The notes beneath the pieces are model-generated. The model searched no databases, was not told the DNA's origin, and saw only the letters and a program-made list of their open reading frames with translations. From contig NZ_LMPF01000021.1 of assembly GCF_001424345.1 (NCBI RefSeq), forward strand, positions 820 to 64,819: a stretch of 64,000 nt of DNA. Reading direction: 5' to 3'. A program made the position numbers and the translations under genes. Shown here in pieces: positions 35,048-43,490 of this stretch. The DNA comes from Burkholderia sp. Leaf177. GTDB lineage: Bacteria > Pseudomonadota > Gammaproteobacteria > Burkholderiales > Burkholderiaceae. Numbering within the stretch: position 1 is the stretch's first letter; each line of letters starts with the position of its first letter.

Positions 35048-35815
35048 TTATCCGCGACCCACGAAAGGCATCTTCGCCGGCATCACCGTGTGGAACAGGA
35101 TGTTCGCTTCCAGCGGAAGGCTTGCCATATAACGCACCGATTGCCCGACTATGTTCACATCGAGCATGGGCTCGGCGGCAATTTCTCCGTTCGCTTGCGG
35201 CACGCCCTTCGCCATGCGCGCGGCAAGATCGGTTTGCGCATTGCCTATATCGATCTGGCCCACCGCAATATCGTACTTCCGGCCATCGAGCGAGGCGGAT
35301 TTCGTCATGCCTTCAACGGCATGCTTGGTCGCCGTGTACGCGATGGAATTCGGCCGCGGCGATGTAGCCGATATCGACCCGTTATTGATGATCCGGCCGC
35401 CCATGGGCGTCTGCGCGCGCATCACGCGGAACGCTTGCTGGATGCAATAGAACATGCCGCTGAGATTGATATCGATGACCGATTTCCATTGCTCGACGGT
35501 CCAATCCTCGAACGGTCCCGGTGGGTTCGATACCCCCGCGTTGTTGAACAGCAAGTCGATGCGGCCGTATGTATCGACTGCCGTGGCGAACAATTTTTTC
35601 ACGGCGTCGGGATCGGCCACGTCGCACGGGCAGGGCAGCACGCGGCTGCCTTCGGGCGCGTCGGCGGCAAGTTGTTCGAGCGGTTCGAGGCGGCGTCCCG
35701 CCGCTACCACGGTCCAGCCGTCCTGCAATAACGCAAGCGATGCAGCGCGGCCAATGCCGGCGCCCGCTCCGGTGACAATGGCGATGCGCTCGCGACGGTC
35801 GGATTCTGAATTCAC
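35048..35815 (-). CDS. Short-chain dehydrogenase/reductase (SDR)
   Basis: A 255-residue classical SDR. The cofactor motif TGAGAGIG is at about residues 15-22, with NNAG at about 91, the catalytic Ser in NNGSISATS and the YTATK pair. An Arg after the second strand (AAGRRLEP) points to NADP(H). The stop and the TTCG terminator of the rightward small gene are close, so transcripts converge here. No partner gene is adjacent; substrate unknown. Confidence 0.9.
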   Translation of the reverse strand: MNSESDRRERIAIVTGAGAGIGRAASLALLQDGWTVVAAGRRLEPLEQLAADAPEGSRVLPCPCDVADPDAVKKLFATAVDTYGRIDLLFNNAGVSNPPGPFEDWTVEQWKSVIDINLSGMFYCIQQAFRVMRAQTPMGGRIINNGSISATSPRPNSIAYTATKHAVEGMTKSASLDGRKYDIAVGQIDIGNAQTDLAARMAKGVPQANGEIAAEPMLDVNIVGQSVRYMASLPLEANILFHTVMPAKMPFVGRG

Positions 35816-35968
35816 GGCAATGCTCTCCTGAAATGGGTCTCTGAATTATTGGACAACACTTGAATGGCGACAGGGATATCGTAAGGTATTGCGTACGGCA
35901 AACCTGCGCGACTGCCCGAATGATCGCCTTATTTTCACATCGCTGCAGGGGCTCAACAAGCGGCCGAC

Positions 35969-36011
35969 AAAAAAATCGGGGGAATCGCGAACATTAAGTT
36001 CGCGATTCCCC
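35969..36011 (-). terminator. Rho-independent terminator of the autotransporter gene
   Basis: A perfect 14-bp stem (GGGGAATCGCGAAC with GTTCGCGATTCCCC, loop ATTAA) is followed on the minus strand by a T-rich tail of seven T after three bases. It lies 28 bases beyond the autotransporter stop. Confidence 0.9.
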
Positions 36012-36039
36012 TGCTCAAAGCCAGGCTGTTGTGTTGTTC

Positions 36040-39000
36040 TTACCAGCTGAACTTATATCCGACCTGACCAAACACGCCCCGGCGATAATCCCCGCCAATG
36101 TTCCGTGCGTACTTCACGTTGGCATACATCTCCGACGACTTGCCCATGCTCGTTGTCAGTCCCACGCCGAGCTCGTACCACGTCTTCGAAAACGCGCCGT
36201 TGAAGGTCGATCCGTCCACCGTCGTGTTGCCCGGCGTCAGGAAGTCGTGCAATACGTCTGCCGTGAAGTAAGGCGTCAATGCACCCGTCTTCGTGTCGTT
36301 GCTCAGGTTCGCCTTGAAGATGCGGAACCCGGCGCGGCCGCGCAACGCGTTGCTCGATGTGCTTCCGACCGGCGAAATGCCGTCGTTGAAACCATTCAAA
36401 TGCAGGTACTGATACATCAACTGCGCCTGCGGTTCGATGGCAATCGTCGTCGATCCAATCAGGAACGGCTTGCCCACTTCGCCCGAAAGACCCGTGCCGT
36501 AGCCGTTTTGCGAAGCGCCGCCGCCGTACACATCGCCGTACTTGTTGCGATAGTGCGTCAGTTGCGCGACGGCATCGAAATAGCTGCCGTCCTTCAGGTA
36601 CTTCGTCCAGTAGCCGCCGAGCGATTGTGCTTGCGTTTCAACCGAACCGGTGCCTGTGCCGAGCGTCGGGTTCAGGCTGCGCGCGCTGTCCTCGAAGGTC
36701 GCGGAGGTCGAGCCGATCGTCAGCGTGACACCTGCGTGCGTGCTGCCGCCTGCCGGGTTCTGTGCCAACGTCCAGTCCTTGCCGAACTGCGCGAAGAACG
36801 TGCGTTCGTCCGCGGAGAAACGGTCGCCTGAATTCGCATCGAGGTTCTGGCCGCCGATGCGTCCCCACACGCCGTTATCGTGCGTGCCTTGTGCTTTCTC
36901 GAGATTCGCGATGTCGCCCACGCGCTCATGCAGGCGGCTCAGGATCGCGAAACCGTAGTCGATGTTCAGCGACGGCGTCAGCGAATAACCCACCACGGCC
37001 GGACGATACGCAATCGGTGCCGGTGCTGTCGGCGCCGTTGGCGGCGTGCCTGTACCGCCGAGCACGGGGGTGTCGTTGGGCGGAGTGGACGTCGTCGTGA
37101 CGGGCGGCGTGGTCACCGGCGGCGTGACTGCTGGCGGCGTGACCGGCGGTGTCACGGGCGGTGTCACGGGCGGCGTCACAGGCGGCGTGACAGGCGGTGT
37201 GACCGGAGGCGTAACCGGCGGATTTTCCAGCGATGAACGCAAGTAGAAGTCGCTCGGCCGTCCCGATCCGCCCTGGTACAGCAAATATTCATACGCGCCT
37301 GCCTGAACCGGCGCCGCCATGTGGAACGTACCCGATGCAGCCGTGCCGTTCACTTGCACGACCTTGATGCCGTCGCCGACTGTCAGCGCGCCGAGTCCCG
37401 TCGGCTTCACGATCACGGTCGTATCGCCGCTTGCATTGCCGCCGATCACGAGCTTGTCCGTGAACTGGTTCGATGCAGCACCGCCTTCATTCATCACCGT
37501 GTTGACGATCAGCTTCGCATTGTTGCCCACGTAGTTGCCGCTGACGTTCAGCACATTGCCCGTCGTGCCCGATGCCGCCGCGAGGTTGATCGTGGCGTTG
37601 TTCGTGAGGTTGCCGTGGATCAGGAACGAACCCGTCGTGCTTGCCGAGAACGCCGGCAGCGCATTCGCGACCGCGATGGTGCCCGAGTTGTTCACCGAGC
37701 CCAGCACCGTGCCGAAGCCACCGAGCGTCGCGCCATCGGCAACGGTCGTCGTGCCTGAACCGATCGTGGCGCCGGCATGTTGCGCGTCGCCGACCGCGAG
37801 CGTGCCGCCAAGCACGTTCGTGTCGCCGTAAGTGCTCGCGCCATTCATGGTGAGCTGGCCGCTGCCAAGCTTCGTCAACGCGCCCGCGCCGGTCACGGCC
37901 TGAGAAAGCGTGGATGAAAACTGCTGCGTGTCGATGGTCCCGCCATCCGCGCCGATTGTGATGGCACGTGTGGCCGCAAGGTCGAAAGTGTTGCCGAGCT
38001 GCAGCGTGCCGCCGTTGAAGGCCACGCCGCCTGTGGATGCGCCCAGGGCGTTATCGGCGCCGATGTTGATCGTGCCTTGCGTAATCAGCGTGCCGCCGGA
38101 ATAGGTGTTGCCGCCTGCCGCCGAGGGCGCGAGCATCAACGTGCCCGCACCGGTTTTTTCGATGGAACCCGTGCCGCTCAACAATCCCGCGTACGTGCCG
38201 TCGTCGGTCTGTGCAAAGCGCACGAGCCCGTTATCCGTTATCGCCGATGGCAAGCTTTGCGCGCGTGCTTCGAGCGTGCCGGGGGCATCGACCGTGAACT
38301 GTCCTGTGTACGCGCTGTTGTCGCCGGTCAGGATCAACTTGCCCGCTGCAACTTCCGCCGTTTGAACGTCGGGCAGGATGCCGTTGAGCGTCCACGTGCC
38401 GGTATCGTCCTTGATGAGTGTCTGGAAGTTCGAGATGTACCCGCTCACCGACGTATCCAGCGTGCCGTTGCCCGCGCCGCTGAGGATCAGCTGGTTGATC
38501 CCCGCGCCGCCGTCGACGGCGCCTTGCACCGTCGATCCGGTATAGATGCGCATGGTGTCGTTGCCGCCGGAGAACAGAAGGTTGCCAATCACCTTGCCCT
38601 TGTTCGTGAAGTCGACAGCGCCATCTCCACTGGATCCGATCGCGTTGACCGGTGCTTCGATCACACCCGTTTCCGTATTGATGACCGTGTTGCTTCCTGA
38701 CGTGTTCTGAAACCAGATGGCCGCGGCATTCTTCGCCTGGATCAAGCCGCTGTTCCTGATGACGTTGCCCGTGCCCTGCAGGTTCACGGCTTCGGCAATG
38801 TCTTCGGTGCCTTTGGACAAGACCTTGCCGCCGGCTTCCACGGTCAGCGTGCCGTTGTCGCGGAACTCGATTGTATTGGTGCCCGTGCCGTAGTTGCCGT
38901 GCAACTCGACTGCATGGTTGCTGACCGTGCCGCCGGACTTCACGGTGACGTTGGCGCGGTCGGCGAGACTGATTGCCGATGCATCCTGCGTGTTGACGAG

Positions 39001-39210
39001 CGCGCCTCGCTTGACGACAACCGTGCGGTCGTCGTTACCCGGCGCATCGCCCGTGCCGATCGTCGTTGTTCTCGGCGATCCGGTACTGCAAATAGTGCTT
39101 TGGCCGTTCACTGCGCATGCGGCTGCCGCAGCAATCGGATTGAGAAGAAACGGAATGAGCAGCAATGACGGTGCAAGCGAGATCGCTCGCGTACGAACAG
39201 GATTTGACAT
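36040..39210 (-). CDS. Autotransporter (type Va) with beta-helix passenger and Pro-Thr linker
   Basis: A 1056-residue secreted surface protein. The signal peptide ends about residue 32 (IAAAAACAVNG). A beta-helical passenger follows, with repeated autotransporter strand units such as GTLMLAPSAAGGNTYSGGTL and LTKLGSGQLTMNGASTYGD, and a pertactin-like segment. A low-complexity linker of about 45 residues made of PPVT units comes next, then the C-terminal translocator barrel of about 270 residues ending QVGYKFSW, with a terminal aromatic residue. No protease triad or obvious adhesin motif is seen in the passenger. The gene is monocistronic with a strong terminator; an AT-richer gap separates it from the rightward glycosyltransferase. 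Confidence 0.93.
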   Translation of the reverse strand: MSNPVRTRAISLAPSLLLIPFLLNPIAAAAACAVNGQSTICSTGSPRTTTIGTGDAPGNDDRTVVVKRGALVNTQDASAISLADRANVTVKSGGTVSNHAVELHGNYGTGTNTIEFRDNGTLTVEAGGKVLSKGTEDIAEAVNLQGTGNVIRNSGLIQAKNAAAIWFQNTSGSNTVINTETGVIEAPVNAIGSSGDGAVDFTNKGKVIGNLLFSGGNDTMRIYTGSTVQGAVDGGAGINQLILSGAGNGTLDTSVSGYISNFQTLIKDDTGTWTLNGILPDVQTAEVAAGKLILTGDNSAYTGQFTVDAPGTLEARAQSLPSAITDNGLVRFAQTDDGTYAGLLSGTGSIEKTGAGTLMLAPSAAGGNTYSGGTLITQGTINIGADNALGASTGGVAFNGGTLQLGNTFDLAATRAITIGADGGTIDTQQFSSTLSQAVTGAGALTKLGSGQLTMNGASTYGDTNVLGGTLAVGDAQHAGATIGSGTTTVADGATLGGFGTVLGSVNNSGTIAVANALPAFSASTTGSFLIHGNLTNNATINLAAASGTTGNVLNVSGNYVGNNAKLIVNTVMNEGGAASNQFTDKLVIGGNASGDTTVIVKPTGLGALTVGDGIKVVQVNGTAASGTFHMAAPVQAGAYEYLLYQGGSGRPSDFYLRSSLENPPVTPPVTPPVTPPVTPPVTPPVTPPVTPPAVTPPVTTPPVTTTSTPPNDTPVLGGTGTPPTAPTAPAPIAYRPAVVGYSLTPSLNIDYGFAILSRLHERVGDIANLEKAQGTHDNGVWGRIGGQNLDANSGDRFSADERTFFAQFGKDWTLAQNPAGGSTHAGVTLTIGSTSATFEDSARSLNPTLGTGTGSVETQAQSLGGYWTKYLKDGSYFDAVAQLTHYRNKYGDVYGGGASQNGYGTGLSGEVGKPFLIGSTTIAIEPQAQLMYQYLHLNGFNDGISPVGSTSSNALRGRAGFRIFKANLSNDTKTGALTPYFTADVLHDFLTPGNTTVDGSTFNGAFSKTWYELGVGLTTSMGKSSEMYANVKYARNIGGDYRRGVFGQVGYKFSW
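37110..37221 (-). repeat. 12-base tandem repeat encoding the PPVT linker
   Basis: On the plus strand the unit reads GGCGGCGTGACC or GGCGGTGTCACG, repeated about nine times with small changes. It encodes the PPVT-repeat linker of the autotransporter. Such arrays can change copy number by slippage while keeping frame. Confidence 0.85.
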
Positions 39211-39663
39211 GGTACGCCCCGGTGTTTGTTATTTGAATGCGAGCGGAATTTATCGCCCGGGGTCACGCGATGAATGTTGCGAGGCGAACAGTTGTGCTTC
39301 AAAACCAAAGCAACGACACACGCTATGTGTCGTGCCGCTTATAGCCGTGCAACTAGATGCGCAACACGTGTCGGCCAGTGCCAAACCAGATTGCAAACAG
39401 AGGCTGCGTTCCGCGAAACAGCCGGGATCAAAAACAAGAACCGCCACGAATACGGGACTAATGCGTGCGCGGGCACTAGCAGAAACTGCTTGTCCTGTTT
39501 GCTCGTTGCCGAACATAAGGCGCGAGGCACGCCGGTTTATGTGGTCTACCCTACGCTGCATTGCAGGTCGTGCTGGACGATGCCCGCGGGCGCTGTACGA
39601 TGCGCTTTTTAGCGTAGCCAGCGTTTCGACGTTCGGGCCAGACGTTTTTTATTCGGGGGATAG
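39211..39663. other. Divergent intergenic region, autotransporter/glycosyltransferase
   Basis: No convincing gene is seen in 453 bases. It should hold divergent promoters for the autotransporter and the glycosyltransferase. The one clear structure is a perfect dyad at 39313-39333. Confidence 0.6.
39313..39333. promoter_or_regulatory. Perfect 8-bp dyad, possible operator
   Basis: ACGACACA and TGTGTCGT flank CGCTA. It lies 103 bases upstream of the autotransporter start, where a repressor or activator of either divergent gene could bind. No T-run follows, so it is not a terminator. Confidence 0.4.
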
Positions 39664-40794
39664 ATGGGATCGAAGAGCACTGTGGCCAGCGTGCCGGTAA
39701 AGGTCCATGTTCATCTGTATTACGGCGTTGATCCGAGCCGTTATCGCAAAGATGACAACGTGGGTTGCCTGTATGGATATCACTACGCCGAATCTGAAAA
39801 CGTTGCGCTTTCGTATTCGCAGGATCACGACGAAGGACGCGCAATGCGCTCCATCCGGCGCGGCCTTAAAGCGCTCTTCGGTTGCGATCTGATCCATACG
39901 TTTCGCAATCGCGCAGCCTTGCTCGAATCCGATGTCATCTGGACGCATACCGAACGCGAATATTTGTCCGCCGCGTTGTTGCTGATGCTCAAGCGTGGGC
40001 CCAAGCCGCTGTTGCTCGCGCAAAGTGTCTGGTTGCTCGACGTGTGGAAATCGCTCGGCGGATTCAAGCGCGCCATCTACAAGAAGCTGTTGAGCCGCGC
40101 CGACCTGCTCACCACGCTCACCACTGACAACGCCGCGCTCGTGAAAGAGTTCTGGAACCGCGATGCAACCGTCGTGCTTTATGGCATCAGCACGGATGAC
40201 TTTCCGTTGCAGCCGGTCTCGCAATGGCGTCCGCATGGTCCGTTGCGGGTTGCCGCAATCGGCAACGACCGGGATCGCGACTGGCAGACCTTCATGGAAG
40301 CTTTCGAGAACGACAAGCGGTTTTCCGCACGACTTGCCACGCAGCGCAAGGTCTCACGTCCAAGCGCCGCAGATAACGTCGTGGTCGGGCCGGTGTCCGG
40401 TATAGACGAGCAACGCAAGCTCTATGAATGGGCCGATGTAATCGTGGTGCCGCTGCATCCCAACCATCATGCATCGGGGATCACGGTGGTGCTCGAAGGC
40501 GTGATGGCGGGCAAGGTGGTCGTTGCCACGGACATTGGCGGTCTGACGGACTATTTTTCGCACGATGCCGTGTCATACGTCCCTGTTCACAATCCAGGCG
40601 CGCTGCGCGAGATCGTTGCCGCTCTGGGCGCCGATCCCGAAGGCACGACGGAACGCATCCGCCGCGCTCAACAGGAGTTGGTATCGAAAGAACTGACCAC
40701 ACGCGGCTACGCCCGCCAGCATGTCGTGCTGACACAGCAGATGCTGCGCAATGCCGAGATGAAGGAAGGAGTCACACCGCTAGCCAGGGCTTGA
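39664..40794 (+). CDS. Glycosyltransferase, GT-B fold (GT4-like)
   Basis: A 376-residue retaining-type glycosyltransferase. The C-terminal nucleotide-sugar domain shows the usual pattern: VVVPLHPNHHASGITVVLEG, then VMAGKVVVATDIGGLTDYF, where the Glu and the Gly-Gly pair bind the donor. The N-terminal half (LLTTLTTDNAALVKEFWN) is the acceptor domain. No membrane segment is evident. GGGGGA stands close to the ATG. It is not in a polysaccharide cluster, so donor and acceptor cannot be inferred; the autotransporter beside it might be a target, though this is only a guess. Confidence 0.85.
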   Translation: MGSKSTVASVPVKVHVHLYYGVDPSRYRKDDNVGCLYGYHYAESENVALSYSQDHDEGRAMRSIRRGLKALFGCDLIHTFRNRAALLESDVIWTHTEREYLSAALLLMLKRGPKPLLLAQSVWLLDVWKSLGGFKRAIYKKLLSRADLLTTLTTDNAALVKEFWNRDATVVLYGISTDDFPLQPVSQWRPHGPLRVAAIGNDRDRDWQTFMEAFENDKRFSARLATQRKVSRPSAADNVVVGPVSGIDEQRKLYEWADVIVVPLHPNHHASGITVVLEGVMAGKVVVATDIGGLTDYFSHDAVSYVPVHNPGALREIVAALGADPEGTTERIRRAQQELVSKELTTRGYARQHVVLTQQMLRNAEMKEGVTPLARA

Positions 40795-40803
40795 TTCGGA
40801 TAG

Positions 40804-41529
40804 CTATGCAATAGCGCCACCGCCATCCACGAGCACGGTCGAACCTGTTGCATAGGGCGTGCTCGCAAGATAGATCACGGCGTTGGCGATATCCTCCGGT
40901 TGCCCTACGCGGCGCGCCGGCAAACGGGCCGCCGCGTTATCGAACATACTTTGGCGTGCTTCGTCGCCGAGCTTCGACCACAGCGGCGTGGCGATCATTC
41001 CTGGCGAAACCGTATTCACGCGTATCGGGGACAACTCGAGCGCAAGGCCGCGCGCCAGCGCTTCCAGTGCGGCGTTGATGGCGCCTTGCAGCACCGAACT
41101 CTTGCTTGGCCGTACGCTCAGGAAACCTGAGACGAGCGTGAGCGAACCACCGTCGTTGATCCGCACAGCGCGCGCCACGCGATATGCGCCCCAGAACTTG
41201 CTGTCCATCGCGGTATAGGCATCGGCGAGTGCGAGCGTGCGTGCGGGGCCGCCGGGCGTTTGAGCCGCCGATACCACCACGTGATCGTACGGTCCCGTCT
41301 CAGCGAAGAAGCGTTCGACCGCGGCTTCGTCGCCGGTATCGAGCACGGCCGTCCGAACAGTCGATCCCGTACTCGCTTTGATCTCGGCCGCGCTTGCGTC
41401 GAGCTTTTCCTGGTTACGCGAGGCGATCGTCACCTGCGCGCCCAGTTCGGCGAAGGCTCTCGCGGTGGCGGCGCCAATGCCCGAACTACCACCGACAATC
41501 AATACATTCTTCGATTCAAATGTGATCAT
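40804..41529 (-). CDS. SDR-fold protein lacking the YxxxK catalytic pair
   Basis: A 241-residue Rossmann protein of the SDR superfamily. The cofactor motif GGSSGIG is at about residues 13-19, and ASRN points to NADP(H). At the active-site helix the usual Tyr-x-x-x-Lys before AALEAL reads QGAIN, so both catalytic residues are replaced; Ser in LVSGFLSV remains. AGGAG is seven bases before the ATG at 41529; the frame is open to 41565. It follows a secreted SnoaL-like gene by 32 bases, and a LysR gene is divergent from the pair. It may bind a nicotinamide cofactor with a changed reaction, or be a non-enzymatic sensor. Confidence 0.85.
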   Translation of the reverse strand: MITFESKNVLIVGGSSGIGAATARAFAELGAQVTIASRNQEKLDASAAEIKASTGSTVRTAVLDTGDEAAVERFFAETGPYDHVVVSAAQTPGGPARTLALADAYTAMDSKFWGAYRVARAVRINDGGSLTLVSGFLSVRPSKSSVLQGAINAALEALARGLALELSPIRVNTVSPGMIATPLWSKLGDEARQSMFDNAAARLPARRVGQPEDIANAVIYLASTPYATGSTVLVDGGGAIA

Positions 41530-41561
41530 TTCCAGACTCCTATGTAGACAGGTTTTGGATC

Positions 41562-42152
41562 TCAACGCGCGACGACGCCAAGCTGCTGAAGGAACGTCAG
41601 GTTGTCTTCGAGGTGCCAGTTCTCAACGATACGGCCATCTGCCACGCGATAGATATCGGTTGCGATGAAATCGACCACGTGCCCGTTGCCCTTCACGCCT
41701 TTGAATTCGCCGGTGAAATGTCCGGTGAAGTGCAGATGCGAAACCACGCGGTCGCCCGCGACGATCATTTGCGTGACATCGCAATGGATGTCCGGAACGG
41801 CCGCGTGCACGACTTTCGATGCCGCCAGCGGTCCATCAATCCCTTGCGGCCGGCCGGGCGGCAGCGTCCGGTCGATGAAACCCGTGCTCAGCGCAGCGCG
41901 GGCGAGCGATTCGTTGCCGCTGGTCCAGAACGTGTCGTATCGGCGAGCCGCGAGAATCTGGGCCTTGGCCTGCGCGCGGGGCACGCTGTGATCCACGATC
42001 AGCGTCGCCGGTTCGACGAGGGCCGCACTCGCCGCGCTCGCGGCATTCTCGGCGAAAGCCGGTTGAACCAGCCCGAAACCCGCGCCTGAAGCGCCGACTG
42101 CAAGCGCGGCGGCGATCATGTGATTTTTGAGCGTTCTGAACAGAAGCGGCAT
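41562..42152 (-). CDS. Exported SnoaL/NTF2-like protein
   Basis: A 196-residue protein with an N-terminal hydrophobic segment (AAALAVGASGAGFGLVQPAFA) that looks like a signal peptide. The C-terminal 130 residues have the SnoaL-like polyketide-cyclase pattern: IDRTLPPGRPQGIDG, VVSHLHFTGHFTGEFKG, and IYRVADGRIVENWHLEDN. These proteins form an alpha-beta cone that holds a small hydrophobic ligand; many have no proven reaction. It is the first gene of a pair with the SDR-fold protein, divergent from a LysR gene. Confidence 0.82.
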   Translation of the reverse strand: MPLLFRTLKNHMIAAALAVGASGAGFGLVQPAFAENAASAASAALVEPATLIVDHSVPRAQAKAQILAARRYDTFWTSGNESLARAALSTGFIDRTLPPGRPQGIDGPLAASKVVHAAVPDIHCDVTQMIVAGDRVVSHLHFTGHFTGEFKGVKGNGHVVDFIATDIYRVADGRIVENWHLEDNLTFLQQLGVVAR

Positions 42153-42295
42153 TTTATTTCTCCTTGGATATGGGTTTAAGGCAGCTCCCGCGTCGCGTAA
42201 AAACCATTGCGTGAGCCAGTGAGACGTATGCTAACTTTCCGATTCACGACGTAATACGGGATTTTATTCAATGCATTCTCTCCAAAACGCGAAGA

Positions 42296-43198
42296 ATGAT
42301 CGATAGCCTTCCCAACCTCATCGCATTCGCGCGCGTGGTGTCGGCGGGCAGTCTTTCGGCTGCGGCGCGGGAAATGGATATGTCGCTCGCAGTGGTCAGC
42401 AAGCGACTCGCGCAACTCGAAGAAAGCCTCGGCGTGCGGCTGATACAACGCACCACGCGACGCCAGACGTTGACGGAGGAGGGCGCGCTCTTCCACCAGC
42501 AGGTGCTGCGCATCCTTGCCGAAGTCGAGCAGGCAGAAACGCTGATGTCGGGCAGGCGAGACGTCGTGAGCGGTGTGTTGCGGGTGAGCGCGCCGGGGGC
42601 TATCGGGCGGCAGTGGATCGCGCCGATCATGGCGGACTTCCAGCAACTGCATCCACACCTGACGGTGCAACTGGAGCTGACGGATGTAGTGGTCGATCTG
42701 GTCGATTCGGGTCTCGATATGGCCGTGCGCTTCGGCAGTCTCGCCGATTCGTCGATGATCGCGCGCCCGCTCGCGCCGAATTATCGCGTGCTGGTTGCGG
42801 CGCCCGCGTACTTGAGCCAACACGGAATGCCGCAAACGCCCGATGACCTCACGCGCCACCGTTGCATATTGATCGGGGACCAGGCGCGCGCCGAGTGGCG
42901 TTTCGAAGGCGCGGAACCCGTCGCCGTGCGCGTGACCGGCGCGCTCATCACCAACGACGGCGCCGCCGCCCACGCTTGGGCGCTGCACGGCGTTGGCATA
43001 GGCGTGAAGTCGATCTGGGATGTAGGCGACGACATTGCCGCAGGCCGGCTGGTGCGCATCCTTCCCGCCCATTCCATGCCAGCCGCGCCGCTGCATGCGC
43101 TTTATCCGCATAACCGGCATCTCGCGCCGCGCGTGCGTGGTTTTGTCGACTATTTACGAGAGCGATTGCGCGACGCATGGCGCTGGGACAAAGCCTGA
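42296..43198 (+). CDS. LysR-family transcriptional regulator
   Basis: A 300-residue LysR protein of the DsdC/AaeR-like branch. The helix-turn-helix is LIAFARVVSAGSLSAAAREM with SLAVVSKRLAQLEESLG, followed by the substrate-binding domain. The start is ATG at 42296 (MIDSLPNLIAFAR). It is divergent from the SnoaL/SDR pair across 143 bases and most likely controls them. Confidence 0.9.
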   Translation: MIDSLPNLIAFARVVSAGSLSAAAREMDMSLAVVSKRLAQLEESLGVRLIQRTTRRQTLTEEGALFHQQVLRILAEVEQAETLMSGRRDVVSGVLRVSAPGAIGRQWIAPIMADFQQLHPHLTVQLELTDVVVDLVDSGLDMAVRFGSLADSSMIARPLAPNYRVLVAAPAYLSQHGMPQTPDDLTRHRCILIGDQARAEWRFEGAEPVAVRVTGALITNDGAAAHAWALHGVGIGVKSIWDVGDDIAAGRLVRILPAHSMPAAPLHALYPHNRHLAPRVRGFVDYLRERLRDAWRWDKA

Positions 43199-43331
43199 AC
43201 GCTGTGTTCAAAAGATGGACGCTTCATGGACACTTTCATGAGCGATACCGAACAGAGCGGGCTGCAAATTGATAAGTATGCTTACGGTTATGCCTGCAGG
43301 GACAGGCAAAGAAAATAACCGGGGGGATGAC

Positions 43332-43472
43332 ATGCGCGACGACGAAAAGCTGGGCGGTCTTTTACTAGTCCTGGCCATCGGGTGGATTTACCAGGCAACC
43401 GCCAGTTGCAGGGAGTTGTTATCTGTTCGATGGTCGTCGCTGCCGGCCATCAAGACACGCTGGCCAGATTAA
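43332..43472 (+). CDS. Possible 46-residue membrane peptide
   Basis: A short frame starting MRDDEKLGGLLLVLAIGWIY, which gives one hydrophobic segment, then a basic tail. A run of six G lies five bases before the ATG, an excellent ribosome site. The stop overlaps a hairpin shared with the convergent sigma-54 activator gene (43467-43490). I know no family. Confidence 0.45.
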   Translation: MRDDEKLGGLLLVLAIGWIYQATASCRELLSVRWSSLPAIKTRWPD

Positions 43473-43490
43473 GCCGAGGCGGTCTTAATC
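43467..43490. terminator. Hairpin between convergent small gene and sigma-54 activator gene
   Basis: GATTAAG (43467-43473) and CTTAATC (43484-43490) form a perfect 7-bp stem with a 10-nt loop, covering both stop codons. No T-run follows, so activity is uncertain. Confidence 0.3.

Noticed and set aside
37110..37221. Possible CRISPR array
   Set aside because: The repeats are 12-base coding units without spacers.
37046..37246. Plus-strand frame encoding VTGG repeats
   Set aside because: It is the reverse reading of the PPVT linker repeat of the autotransporter, with no ribosome site.
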